Shown here piece by piece: positions 54,334 to 63,313 of a DNA stretch of 64,000 bases. A program made the position numbers and the translations under genes. Source of the stretch: Flavobacteriales bacterium. Lineage in GTDB: Bacteria; Bacteroidota; Bacteroidia; Flavobacteriales_D; Crocinitomicaceae. The notes beneath the pieces are model-generated. The model saw only the letters and a program-made list of their open reading frames with translations, was not told the DNA's origin and made no database searches. Within the stretch, counting starts at the first letter, position 1, and every line of letters starts with the position of its first letter. The stretch is taken from contig CANMHB010000015.1 in NCBI GenBank assembly GCA_947497485.1, forward strand, positions 18,997-82,996, given 5' to 3'.

Positions 54334-56913
54334 ATGATAACATACCAGGAATATGAAAAGGCCGTTTACGATTGGCTTATGACTAAAAATAGTGACGATC
54401 CCACTTTTACCTTTTCAACAAGATTAAACGGGATGAAGGGGTCTGAATTAGACTATTTTATTGGGACTGAAAAGTCAGGTTATTTCGGTTTGACTTTTTG
54501 GTCAATACCAGTAGGATTTCCTGGCTCCGCAGCCGACTTAATTGATGTATTTTTTGAGCAGAAGGAGGATGGTTTTAAATTCTTTTTTGAGTTTAGCCAG
54601 ACTATGTCCCCTTCTGATGATCAAAATAGGTCAGCATTGAATCTACTGCGTATTATTAAAGAAAACGTAAGGAAGATAGGTGATTTTACATACGAAACAA
54701 CAGAGGATTTGAAAATGTTTAAGTATGCGCTTGGATCACCTGAACCGAGGTATACTGGTTTAAATGATTTATTTATTGATTTAGAGAAAGTGCTTAATGC
54801 ACTTATTCCTATAGTGGATAAAGGAATAAGTGAGGAAAAGAAAATAAATAGGAATTTCAATGCTCAAAGAATTTTGCCATCCCAATTTCTGGAAATTCAA
54901 GAGAAATTAAATAAGCGCTTTTCAAAATATGAACATATCAATGAATTTGAACTTAATTCAGAAGTGGATTTCGAATCATTTATTAAGCGTTTTAAAAAAG
55001 ATGATTTTGATAATTTCATCGGTTTTCTGAAAGAAATTATACACAGATTTGGATTACAATCTAAAGATGATCGGTTAGTATTCAATGTGCATAATAGAAG
55101 AGGGCATCTTAGTTTTACCGTTGGTCAACGTTATTGTTTTATGTTAAGTAATAATGAAAAACGAGGAAAGTTTGGATTCTTATCCAAAGACAAACTTTTT
55201 GATGAAAGTGAGCAATTTGATGGGAATTATCCAAGACCATGGTTTACATATTCGAATGAATTTCAGATTGATAAAACTCAAAAAGAAAATATTTTTGATG
55301 GAATACAGGTTGAATTGAATAGATCGCCTAAATCTGGTTTTAGAAAATATAATAAGCCGGAATTCGAAAATTTTGTAATGAATAGTGAGGTGAAATTTGA
55401 AAATGTTGAAAGAACTATTTCGACAAATAAACCACCATTGAATCAAATTCTTTTTGGACCTCCTGGAACGGGAAAAACATATAATACAATAGATAAATCT
55501 GTTTCAATTGCATCGCCAATTGAGTATTCTGAAGATAATCATGCAAGTAATAAATTAGTTTACCAACGGCTCTATGGCTCTGGAGATATATTTTTCACAA
55601 CATTTCATCAATCAATGTCTTATGAAGATTTTATAGAAGGAATAAAACCCGATTTAAATTCAGAAAGCGGAAGATTGACATATAATATTGAACCGGGGTT
55701 ATTTAAAATTGCTTGTTCAAAAGCTGCATACAATTGTTATTTGAGTTCAGATATCCCTAAAACAAGAGAAATTGATTTTGATTTGTTGTACGAGGCTTTT
55801 GTTGAATATATTAAAATTGGAATCAATTCAAAGCAGTTAGTGAAATGTAAAACGATACAAGGTTCTGATGTCGAAATATTTAGAGTTACTAGAAATAATT
55901 CATTACAGGCTAGAGCAGATGGCTCAATTTCTACCCATGTTGCTCCGTTAACTAAAGAGAATATTCAGAAACTTTACGATCGATTTAATAAAATTCAGGA
56001 GATTGAATCTTTACAAGACATAAGAGATACGGTAGTTGTAACTCCGAGAATAACTGAGTTCTATGCTGTATTTAAAGCACTTAAGGAATTTGAAGAGACT
56101 TTCAAAAAGGAAGAAACTGGTCTTCAATTTACCGAAAAGGTTGGAATCGATCATAAGGAAATGGTATTAAAGTTTGAGGCAGGCGTCTATGACAAAGCGG
56201 TTGAGAGTAATTCAGCTTTAGCAAAGCCAGTAGTAATTATAATTGATGAAATTAATAGAGCAAATATTTCAAGTGTTTTTGGTGAGTTAATAACGCTTAT
56301 TGAAAATGATAAACGTAAAGGTTCAAATGAGGAAATTACCGTTAAACTACCATATTCAGGTAGTAATTTTTATGTTCCAGGTAATCTTTACATTATTGGA
56401 ACTATGAACACTGCTGACCGTTCAGTAGAAGCGTTGGATACTGCCCTTCGCAGAAGATTTTCATTTGAGGAAATGTTGCCAAAACCGGAGCTCATTGCAA
56501 CTAATGGAAAAGCAGACAAAGGAATGATTGGTACAATTGATTTGGTTGAATTACTAACAACAATCAACGAACGCATTGAAGCACTAGTAGACAGAGACCA
56601 TACTATTGGTCATGCTTTTTTTATGGAAGTAAATTCTCATGATTCTTTAAGAAACGTTTTTGCCAACAAGGTAATTCCATTGTTACAAGAGTATTTCTAT
56701 GGCGATTATGCTAAAATGGAAATGGTCATTGGCCCAGATTTCTTTAACAGCGAAAAGCGCAAGAAAAAAGTAACATTTGCTATTCAAAACGAGGATACCG
56801 AAATTCCAACAGGTAATTACGAATTGTTGAATATTTTGGATCCAACATTTAATTTAGTTTCTGCAATAAACAGATTATTAAATCGAAAAGTAATTGAAGT
56901 TGAAGTCAATTAA
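54334..56913 (+). CDS. mcrB: McrB-like GTPase subunit of a McrBC-type restriction system
   Basis: The 859-residue protein has an N-terminal region of about 370 residues and a McrB-type AAA+ motor. Walker A is GPPGTGKT (375-382), Walker B is IIIDEINRAN (Asp638, Glu639), and the family marker is MNTADRS (691-697). The N-terminal half, which would recognise modified DNA, is of a type I do not know, so the modification is uncertain. It starts 42 bases after hsdR and overlaps mcrC by 20 bases. Confidence 0.85.
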   Translation: MITYQEYEKAVYDWLMTKNSDDPTFTFSTRLNGMKGSELDYFIGTEKSGYFGLTFWSIPVGFPGSAADLIDVFFEQKEDGFKFFFEFSQTMSPSDDQNRSALNLLRIIKENVRKIGDFTYETTEDLKMFKYALGSPEPRYTGLNDLFIDLEKVLNALIPIVDKGISEEKKINRNFNAQRILPSQFLEIQEKLNKRFSKYEHINEFELNSEVDFESFIKRFKKDDFDNFIGFLKEIIHRFGLQSKDDRLVFNVHNRRGHLSFTVGQRYCFMLSNNEKRGKFGFLSKDKLFDESEQFDGNYPRPWFTYSNEFQIDKTQKENIFDGIQVELNRSPKSGFRKYNKPEFENFVMNSEVKFENVERTISTNKPPLNQILFGPPGTGKTYNTIDKSVSIASPIEYSEDNHASNKLVYQRLYGSGDIFFTTFHQSMSYEDFIEGIKPDLNSESGRLTYNIEPGLFKIACSKAAYNCYLSSDIPKTREIDFDLLYEAFVEYIKIGINSKQLVKCKTIQGSDVEIFRVTRNNSLQARADGSISTHVAPLTKENIQKLYDRFNKIQEIESLQDIRDTVVVTPRITEFYAVFKALKEFEETFKKEETGLQFTEKVGIDHKEMVLKFEAGVYDKAVESNSALAKPVVIIIDEINRANISSVFGELITLIENDKRKGSNEEITVKLPYSGSNFYVPGNLYIIGTMNTADRSVEALDTALRRRFSFEEMLPKPELIATNGKADKGMIGTIDLVELLTTINERIEALVDRDHTIGHAFFMEVNSHDSLRNVFANKVIPLLQEYFYGDYAKMEMVIGPDFFNSEKRKKKVTFAIQNEDTEIPTGNYELLNILDPTFNLVSAINRLLNRKVIEVEVN

Positions 56914-58117
56914 TGTCTTCGAACATGGCCGCTTATTGATCGGTGAACAAGGTTTTAAACAAAACCATTGGGATGCCTTTGTGAAATTAAATACCGTCCA
57001 TAATAATGAATACTTTGATGTTTTGCACAATGGTTTGCGTTTCAAACAATATGTTGGTGTAATCCAAGTAGATGGTTTGTTGGTGAACATTCATCCCAAA
57101 GCAGACAAAGATGATAGCAATGATAAATGGAAAGATGTTTTACTTCAAATGCTCAAAGCGTGTGGTAAAATAAAGGCCGAGACAGCTGGAAATGCCAATC
57201 TCAAAAAACAACACATCAACTTATTAGAAGTTTATTTCGAATACTTTTTAAAAGAACTGGATCAACTCATTCATTCGGGATTGGTCAAAAAATATCGAAA
57301 AGAAACTAGTAACGTAAAAGCATTAAAAGGTAAACTTGATTTTGCGGGAAATATTCGACAAAACCTCATTCACAAAGAACGTTTTTATACGACACACCAG
57401 ATTTATGATGCCAACCACAAATTGCATCAAGTATTGTCACATGCTTTAGAAATTGTAGGTCAATTTACACGGGCAATACGCTTAAACGATAAATGTAAAA
57501 GAACACAATTGGCCTTTCCTGAAGTGGATAGTATTAAGCCAAGTCTACAATTGTTAGAATCGATTAAAATCAATCGAATGACCGCTCCATATGAACGAGC
57601 ACTTGAATTAGCAAAATTGATTATTTTAAATTATTCGCCAGATATTAATCACGGACAACAGAAAATGATTGCACTTCTTTTCGATATGAATTTATTGTGG
57701 GAAGAATACGTTCTTAAATCGTTAAAAAAGTATTCCATAAATCACCCAGAAGAAGATTGGTACATAACAGGCCAAGAACCAAAAACATTTTATAGTTCTC
57801 AACGCAGAATACGACCAGATATCGTTTTAAGAAAGGGAGGGAATACAATTATCATCGATACAAAATGGAAACGTCCAACGAACAAGGTTGCAAGCATTGA
57901 AGACTTGCGACAGATGTATGTCTATGCAAGGTTCTGGAATACAAACAAAGTAGTTCTGTTATATCCTGGAGATCATTTTGACAGTGGTTATAAACCTTAC
58001 CCAAATCAAAATGATCACGAGGTGGAGTTTCATCAATGTAAAATAGCAATGGTGAATGTATTAAGTAATTCTAGGTTATCTGAAAAGTTAGCTGAGGACA
58101 TAATAGAATTAATCTAA
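56894..58117 (+). CDS. mcrC: McrC-like nuclease subunit
   Basis: The 407-residue product begins with SINVFEHGRLLIG, typical of McrC proteins. It ends in a PD-(D/E)xK nuclease with RPDIVL (Asp309) and IIDTKW (Asp322, Lys324). With McrB it cuts modified DNA. No ATG is available before residue 60, so I use a TTG at 56894, inside the 3' end of mcrB, in line with coupled translation. A second TTG at 56900 is also possible. Confidence 0.85.
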   Translation: MKLKSINVFEHGRLLIGEQGFKQNHWDAFVKLNTVHNNEYFDVLHNGLRFKQYVGVIQVDGLLVNIHPKADKDDSNDKWKDVLLQMLKACGKIKAETAGNANLKKQHINLLEVYFEYFLKELDQLIHSGLVKKYRKETSNVKALKGKLDFAGNIRQNLIHKERFYTTHQIYDANHKLHQVLSHALEIVGQFTRAIRLNDKCKRTQLAFPEVDSIKPSLQLLESIKINRMTAPYERALELAKLIILNYSPDINHGQQKMIALLFDMNLLWEEYVLKSLKKYSINHPEEDWYITGQEPKTFYSSQRRIRPDIVLRKGGNTIIIDTKWKRPTNKVASIEDLRQMYVYARFWNTNKVVLLYPGDHFDSGYKPYPNQNDHEVEFHQCKIAMVNVLSNSRLSEKLAEDIIELI

Positions 58118-58129
58118 AAATACAGTTAA

Positions 58130-59764
58130 ATGATTCTTTTCTTCGACACCGAAACAACTGGTCTACCAAAAAACTGGAAAGCACCCATAACCGATTTAGA
58201 CAATTGGCCACGTTTAGTTCAATTGGCTTACTTGATTTATGACTTTAGAGGGAATTTAATCTATTCGTGCAATGAGATAGTAAAACCGAATGGATTTACA
58301 ATTCCCAAAGAGGCATCAAATGTTCATGGCATTACAACCGAGAAGGCAAATGAACGTGGATCAGATATCAATGATGTTTTTGAATTATTCAACATTCATT
58401 TGAAGCGGGCCAAAGTTATTGTTGCTCATAATATGTCTTACGATGAAAAAATCATTGGTTCGGAATTGATTCGATTAGGAGTAGAGAATTTAATTGATGA
58501 CAAGGAGAAGATTTGTACGATGGAGTCAACTGTCGATTTGTGCAAAATAGAAGGTCCCTACGGCTTTAAATGGCCAAAACTTGAGGAATTACACCGCTTT
58601 TTATTTAACTGTGATTTCGAAGGCGCCCATGATGCCTTGGCAGATATTCAAGCAACTGCAAAGTGTTTTTGGGAGTTAAGAAAAATGAAAGAAATAAACT
58701 GTGAGTACATAAATACAAAAAGGGAAATTCAAAAGATGGAATTGAGTGCAAGAATAGCAAACTTAATAACACCCAAGAACAATCAAAAAACAGAAGAAGA
58801 TTCAAAATCAATTATTAAATTATTAGAATCAAACCCCGAATTTACACTTTCACTCTTAAGTTTACATTATTCCTTTAGCACCAATGAAATAAATCTTTAT
58901 TGGGATATTTTAATTAAAGGAGATGCTCATTATTCCTATTATATGAGTGACAATTGGACTTTGTTTAAACCGAAATATGGACTCTGTTTTAATCGTAATA
59001 TAAATTGGACTAAAGAATTAACAGATAAATGGACTTTAGGTATTTGTGACCCCTTTATCGGCGTCATAGCAGGAACAAACATTGGCAACATTAATATCGG
59101 AGAAGAAAGTAAAATTCAGAATTTAATACCTTTGAATATTAAAGAAGAATTCGAAATTTTAAATAATTGCATAATTCTTAACTGGCAAGATACTTTAGAT
59201 CTTGGCGATATCAATGAAAATCCTGATGAATTTGAAGGGCCCAATGTAATAAATACTGATATATATAATCAGCACTTAGTTCAACTAGATTTCAGCGAAT
59301 TCGAATTGATTTATCAAGAAAAAAAATCAAAAATTCTATATAATGAGAGTATATGGGAAAATACCTTAAAGGAAATATTGACAAAAGAATGGGTAACGCA
59401 ATTTCTAATCAGTCAATTAAAAATCTTCAAAACACGAAATTTAGATAACCCAATAAATTACCAAAAAAACAAATTAATTGAAGATGCTATAAATTTGAAT
59501 AAGAGCATTTTAATTAGTTACATGAACTACGACAATGAATTGACAGAAAGGATTGTTAGTGAAGTGAATTTCTCACCTAATGTTCTGCCTGAGGAATCGC
59601 TGGAACAATATAATATTGATTTCTCATATATTTCTGGTAAATGTTTGCTTAGAAATGAAATGAGAACATTTAAAATTGAAAGAATTAAAAAAATTGAATT
59701 GATTGATAATGATCAAAGCATACAAAATGGTGAAAATGAAGAGTTCGTTGATTTACCATTTTGA
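58130..59764 (+). CDS. DEDDh 3'-5' exonuclease (DnaQ-like) with unknown C-terminal half
   Basis: The 544-residue protein starts with a DnaQ-type exonuclease: FFDTETTG (Asp6, Glu8), HNMSYDE (Asp105) and AHDALADIQAT (His167, Asp172), the five DEDDh residues. From about residue 215 it continues with 330 residues that I do not recognise (many Trp and Asn, for example LYWDILIKGDAHYSYYMSDNWTLFKP). It starts 12 bases after mcrC and ends the plus-strand run. It could degrade DNA exposed by the restriction genes. Confidence 0.8.
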   Translation: MILFFDTETTGLPKNWKAPITDLDNWPRLVQLAYLIYDFRGNLIYSCNEIVKPNGFTIPKEASNVHGITTEKANERGSDINDVFELFNIHLKRAKVIVAHNMSYDEKIIGSELIRLGVENLIDDKEKICTMESTVDLCKIEGPYGFKWPKLEELHRFLFNCDFEGAHDALADIQATAKCFWELRKMKEINCEYINTKREIQKMELSARIANLITPKNNQKTEEDSKSIIKLLESNPEFTLSLLSLHYSFSTNEINLYWDILIKGDAHYSYYMSDNWTLFKPKYGLCFNRNINWTKELTDKWTLGICDPFIGVIAGTNIGNINIGEESKIQNLIPLNIKEEFEILNNCIILNWQDTLDLGDINENPDEFEGPNVINTDIYNQHLVQLDFSEFELIYQEKKSKILYNESIWENTLKEILTKEWVTQFLISQLKIFKTRNLDNPINYQKNKLIEDAINLNKSILISYMNYDNELTERIVSEVNFSPNVLPEESLEQYNIDFSYISGKCLLRNEMRTFKIERIKKIELIDNDQSIQNGENEEFVDLPF

Positions 59765-59788
59765 AACTAATTTAATTCTATCAACCTT

Positions 59789-60526
59789 TCAATCAAAGAC
59801 ATAATAGTCTAATAAATTCATCTTTTTAGCTTTATTCAAACAATTTTCATAAGAGAATTTATAGTAATCTTGGGTCTCATATAACCATTCATCAACACCA
59901 CCATGCCATGAACAAGCACCACTACCAGTAGCGTAGCTTGACGATCCATCTCTGCAAATTGCACCAATTCTATATTCATTTTTTCTCTTAGACTTTTCAT
60001 GAAGATAATTGGCCATTATTTCGTTATCCCTTGGACCAAGAATGATTCGATTAAATATTCCTTGAGAACTTGAGAGCCAGATTAATAATAATACTAAAGT
60101 TGCTTTGATTTTGAATGATGATATGTTTTGATTTTTCGTTTCTCTATTTTTGATGAGATCAAGATTGTGAACGCATCTTTTAATACTTAAAAACAAAAAA
60201 AGTCCTAGGATAATATAAATCCCACTGGCAAAATGGAACTTTAGATAAGTTACTTTCGATTGAATTGGAAGAATAAAATCTGTAAGTAAAGCGATATTTA
60301 AAAGGCAAACGAAAATAACAGAAACATTAATCCAAATTACATTTGATTTCCAACTTTCCCCTAACAAACCAATCCCTCCAGCAACATAACATGCACTTGA
60401 GAGAATTTTAACAAACGTGTTATCCTTCCAAATGATAAACGTTAGGCATGCTAAAATAGAAATTACGAAGCTAGAAATGAATTGGTCTTTTATCTTTTCT
60501 TGTTGAGATTCACTTGTTTCAAACAT
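59789..60526 (-). CDS. membrane protein with C-terminal DUF3761-like motif
   Basis: The 245-residue product has about six membrane helices in its first 170 residues. A polar tail follows with GAICRDGSSSYATGSGACSWHGGV. This resembles the RDGTYSxxxxxGACSxHGGV signature of DUF3761, a small secreted cysteine motif. The tail would lie outside the membrane. Fusion of that motif to a polytopic protein is the odd feature. It is convergent with the exonuclease gene (gap 24). Confidence 0.6.
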   Translation of the reverse strand: MFETSESQQEKIKDQFISSFVISILACLTFIIWKDNTFVKILSSACYVAGGIGLLGESWKSNVIWINVSVIFVCLLNIALLTDFILPIQSKVTYLKFHFASGIYIILGLFLFLSIKRCVHNLDLIKNRETKNQNISSFKIKATLVLLLIWLSSSQGIFNRIILGPRDNEIMANYLHEKSKRKNEYRIGAICRDGSSSYATGSGACSWHGGVDEWLYETQDYYKFSYENCLNKAKKMNLLDYYVFD

Positions 60527-60564
60527 TTTTCAATAGGTTAGACAACCAAAAGGTTAAGGTGCCT

Positions 60565-60990
60565 CTAATCAATGTAATCAAATTCACCTTTGCGGTAATT
60601 ATACCAAATACCACCAATGCCAACGATATTTCCTACAGCTAGTGAAATTTGGCTCGCAAATATCTTTCGACTTCCTTCCAATCTAATAAATTCATTCCAA
60701 TACTCATTGTAAACGTAGAAAATTATTATAAACAATACCACATAGAATAAATTGAATAAAATCAATGGAATTAATTTGTTTTTTAACGGGTAGACTAAAA
60801 GACCAATGGAAATACCACTGTAAGTTAAAAGTAAAGACTTTAGAAAATATTCCCAAATAAAGGATAATTGAGAGTCTTCAATAGATTTGAAAAAATTTAC
60901 GATGTAAATGAAAAGATCAAACAATAAGTTCCCAATTATTAGTGTTAGAAAAAATGCTGGGATAAATAATACTAATCGAAGTGCTTTCAT
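60565..60990 (-). CDS. small membrane protein
   Basis: From the ATG at 60990 this is a 141-residue protein with four membrane helices (ALRLVLFIPAFFLTLIIGNLLFD, LLTYSGISIGLLVYPL, ILFNLFYVVLFIIIFYVYN, and a C-terminal LAVGNIVGIGGIWY). The end is basic and Tyr-rich. It is not recognised. It is followed, 38 bases further, by the DUF3761-tailed gene on the same strand, which suggests co-expression. Confidence 0.5.
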   Translation of the reverse strand: MKALRLVLFIPAFFLTLIIGNLLFDLFIYIVNFFKSIEDSQLSFIWEYFLKSLLLTYSGISIGLLVYPLKNKLIPLILFNLFYVVLFIIIFYVYNEYWNEFIRLEGSRKIFASQISLAVGNIVGIGGIWYNYRKGEFDYID

Positions 60991-61162
60991 GAGAAAAAAT
61001 TCATTCTTGACTAAATAAAAAAACACAGATTAACTAAAAAATGCTCCAAAAACATCCTCCCTCAACGCATAATTACCAAATTCCCATTTTCTTGAGATCT
61101 TCCCATGATTTGTGGAAAATGAATCAATAATTCAGATAAACTTTTATGTATGTCGTCAAACG

Positions 61163-61228
61163 GCAGTGAACTTTTCACTAGTTGAAATTTAGTGCTTACT
61201 CAAAAATATTTATTTTATTTTGATTTTC
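61163..61228 (+). repeat. dispersed intergenic repeat, copy 2
   Basis: A diverged copy of the repeat at 28985-29051, in the same orientation, with conserved GTG.A.TTTTC..TAGTTG and the TTTATTTT.TTTGATTTTCA tail. It lies in the 476-base gene-free stretch between 61027 and 61502. The first 130 bases of that stretch hold nothing I can identify. Confidence 0.45.
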
Positions 61229-61239
61229 AAAACATTGAC

Positions 61240-61436
61240 TTAAATATCTGGTTGATATTCTTTTCTTCTTGCCAATATCGTCAACTTTTTGATGCGTTTT
61301 CTTTTCGTTAAAATGTTATTACTATGACCGAAACGGACATCTTCAGGTATCCATTTATTTAATTATTCGTCATATCGTACTTTGTCGTAACGTTGATGAA
61401 ACTTTTCAAGTGCTTTTTCGAGCTCTGCTGTTGCAT
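61240..61436 (-). pseudogene. remnant of an IS3-family transposase (3' end of orfB)
   Basis: On the minus strand one frame reads ELEKALEKFHQRYDKVRYDE, stop, LNKWIPEDVRFG, ILTKRKRIKKLTI..RRKEYQ, then TAA. This follows the C-terminal end of IS3-type transposases (RYHESLNNVTPADVYFGR, then ILKKR..IK.LT..RRREYN) closely, apart from the internal stop. Only about the last 60 codons remain, with no terminal repeats, so it is a dead scar. Confidence 0.65.
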
Positions 61437-61510
61437 AATATTGATGGTTAGTTCATTACAATTCGAGTTCATTCATTTGAGGTAAAGATAGTGGAAGAGG
61501 ATTTAACTTA
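61431..61510 (-). other. partial copy of the ECF sigma gene start and leader
   Basis: The 80 bases are about 80 % alike to 27590-27668, which cover the first codons of the ECF sigma gene and its leader. Shared pieces include TTGCATAATA, TGATGGTT.GTTC, TTCGAGTTC.TTCATT and GGTAAAGATAGTG. Here the frame is broken after MNELEL by a stop. The copy joins the IS3 remnant at its inner end. Confidence 0.6.
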
Positions 61511-62315
61511 TTATTAATTGTTCCAATACCCTCAAATCATTTACCTCAACTTCCAATACATATTTATCTTTTCCAGACATATACTTCACAAATGGAGCAA
61601 TCAATGGATATTGGTCCTTAAGTAATAGGTATTCCTTCATGGACATTTCCAACTGAACAGGGAATTTCTGTCCAGCATAAGCAAAGCCAAATACATCTGT
61701 TACTTGTTGTTCGTGTTGTGAATCAAATTGAAAGGATTGTGCACTGAATTCCACGGAGCCTATGCGGTCAATGTTATAGGTTTTGTTCTTTTTCGAGGCT
61801 GGCTCGAAGGCCATGACCGTTTGATAGTTTTCAGTAAAGCCAAATGGTTCTACCACGCGATCAGAAATCGTTTCGGTATTAATGGATTGATACTTTTTCA
61901 AAGTGACTTGCTCCTTGTTCATCATGGCACGAGTCAATCGTTCAATGATTTTTCCATTCTTTGCATGGATGAGGTGTCCTGCGACCAAAGACAATTCTGA
62001 ACCAGTATAGATTTTACTTAAGACAACATCCTTTAATTTTGAGTGTTTTCCAGCACTCAGCACCAATTCTTTCAAAAATTGCGCTTCTTCATTGGAGAAG
62101 TGGATTCCATCGCCATCTTCTTTTTCTATGTAAAATCGTTGATTGGCATCTTTATGTAAGTCGAATCCACATTCTCGAAGTAAATCTAAATAACGATACA
62201 CAGTTCGTTCAGTGGTTTCTAGGAAGGTGGCTAATTGTCCGACCGCCTTATTTGGCTTTTCCTGTAGGTAAGTGATGAGTTGAAAGACCCGAAGTATCTT
62301 ATGTTGGTTTAACAT
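61503..62315 (-). CDS. WYL-domain transcriptional regulator (YafY-type)
   Basis: The 270-residue protein starts with a winged helix-turn-helix of the HTH_11 type (VGQLATFLETTERTVYRYLDLLRECG). Two helices and a WYL-type domain follow (about 135-270; SDRVVEPFGFTENYQTVMAFEPASKK, then the strands FPVQLEMSMKEYLLLKD). WYL domains bind ligands, often nucleic-acid-related, and many such proteins control defence genes. Two dyad sites in the intergenic region before the gene are probable operators for it, suggesting autoregulation. Confidence 0.75.
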   Translation of the reverse strand: MLNQHKILRVFQLITYLQEKPNKAVGQLATFLETTERTVYRYLDLLRECGFDLHKDANQRFYIEKEDGDGIHFSNEEAQFLKELVLSAGKHSKLKDVVLSKIYTGSELSLVAGHLIHAKNGKIIERLTRAMMNKEQVTLKKYQSINTETISDRVVEPFGFTENYQTVMAFEPASKKNKTYNIDRIGSVEFSAQSFQFDSQHEQQVTDVFGFAYAGQKFPVQLEMSMKEYLLLKDQYPLIAPFVKYMSGKDKYVLEVEVNDLRVLEQLIIS

Positions 62316-62366
62316 ATTCGTCGTTTAAAGGACAAATAACCCGAATTTCAAGGGATTACACAAATT

Positions 62367-62424
62367 ATTGACCTGAGTTGTCAGGGCAATTTGAAGCGTA
62401 ATGTTTGATTGACCTGAATTGTCA
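62367..62424. promoter_or_regulatory. paired operator-like repeats between the WYL gene and its divergent neighbour
   Basis: ATTGACCTGAGTTGTCA (62367-62383) and ATTGACCTGAATTGTCA (62408-62424) differ at one base and are 41 bases (about four helical turns) apart. Each contains the dyad TGAC-N7-GTCA. Their place in the 149-base divergent region fits binding by the WYL regulator to control itself and the gene at 62465. Confidence 0.65.
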
Positions 62425-62464
62425 TTGGCACTACTCAATTTTGTAAAAATTAAAATTTACTAAA

Positions 62465-63298
62465 ATGAATATGATTAAACTAAATTATTTACCGATACTA
62501 TTAAGTTGCTTACTTCCGATTTTTGCTTTCGGACAATGGACCATTAAGAAGGTAGACAATGGTTTTGACGAACCGTATAAAATTGCTTATTCAGCTACGA
62601 ATAGTGGAGCAATTTTGAAATTAGAAAGTTTAGTAACGGAAAAAACCGTTTACCCCAAAATAATTCAGGATACCTGTCTAACGGTTTCAAAATTGAACTA
62701 TCAAGTACTAGTTTATGATTCGATAACATCAAATTATGTTTTGTCAAAAGGGTATTTCTCTTTGTTTAGTGATGAATACTTTGTTATTTATGATGTTCTT
62801 TCAAATAGTACAAGCAATGAAAAGTTTTATAGAGTTTATGCTGATGATAAATTTGGTGTCATCCGAGCAAATGACTTAACACTTAATCTAACTGAAATCC
62901 AGGGTAAAATATTAAAACAGCCAATGGAAAGTAATATTGCAAAATCCAAGGCGATAGAATTATTAGATGTAAATAAAAAACAACAACCTTATGATAAGAA
63001 GGTGCAAGAAATCGCCTTTTATTTATCAGGCGGCTATCATTGTGATGACGAAATACCTGTGGATATTTCATTCCTCATTGGAAACGAATACAAAAAATAT
63101 AATGTCCAGGGAACTAAATCAGAAAACAGTACAGTTGTTTTTCTTGTGGATGACTTAATGACTGATCCGATGAAAGCAGACTTTCTAAAAGCAAGTTTAG
63201 TGAAATTGAGATTCAATGAGTCGCATTGTCAGAGCGACTATTACGAATTCAAAATGACGGGGAGTAAAGCGGCATTAGATTTTATCAGTAAACCTTAG
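62465..63298 (+). CDS. secreted hypothetical protein
   Basis: The 277-residue product has a signal peptide (LNYLPILLSCLLPIFAFG, cut before QWTIK) and an exported beta-rich region of about 250 residues (YPKIIQDTCLTVSKLNYQ..., FSLFSDEYFVIYDV). A C-terminal part has two cysteines (YHCDDEIPV, ESHCQSDYY) that may form a disulfide. I do not recognise the family. It is divergent from the WYL regulator across the operator pair and is probably its target. Confidence 0.6.
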   Translation: MNMIKLNYLPILLSCLLPIFAFGQWTIKKVDNGFDEPYKIAYSATNSGAILKLESLVTEKTVYPKIIQDTCLTVSKLNYQVLVYDSITSNYVLSKGYFSLFSDEYFVIYDVLSNSTSNEKFYRVYADDKFGVIRANDLTLNLTEIQGKILKQPMESNIAKSKAIELLDVNKKQQPYDKKVQEIAFYLSGGYHCDDEIPVDISFLIGNEYKKYNVQGTKSENSTVVFLVDDLMTDPMKADFLKASLVKLRFNESHCQSDYYEFKMTGSKAALDFISKP

Positions 63299-63313
63299 TA
63301 ATCTAGGATTTTT

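Noticed and set aside
62426..62440. TGGCAC as a second sigma-54 promoter
   Set aside because: The -12 part at the correct spacing reads AATT with no GC, so the essential half is missing.
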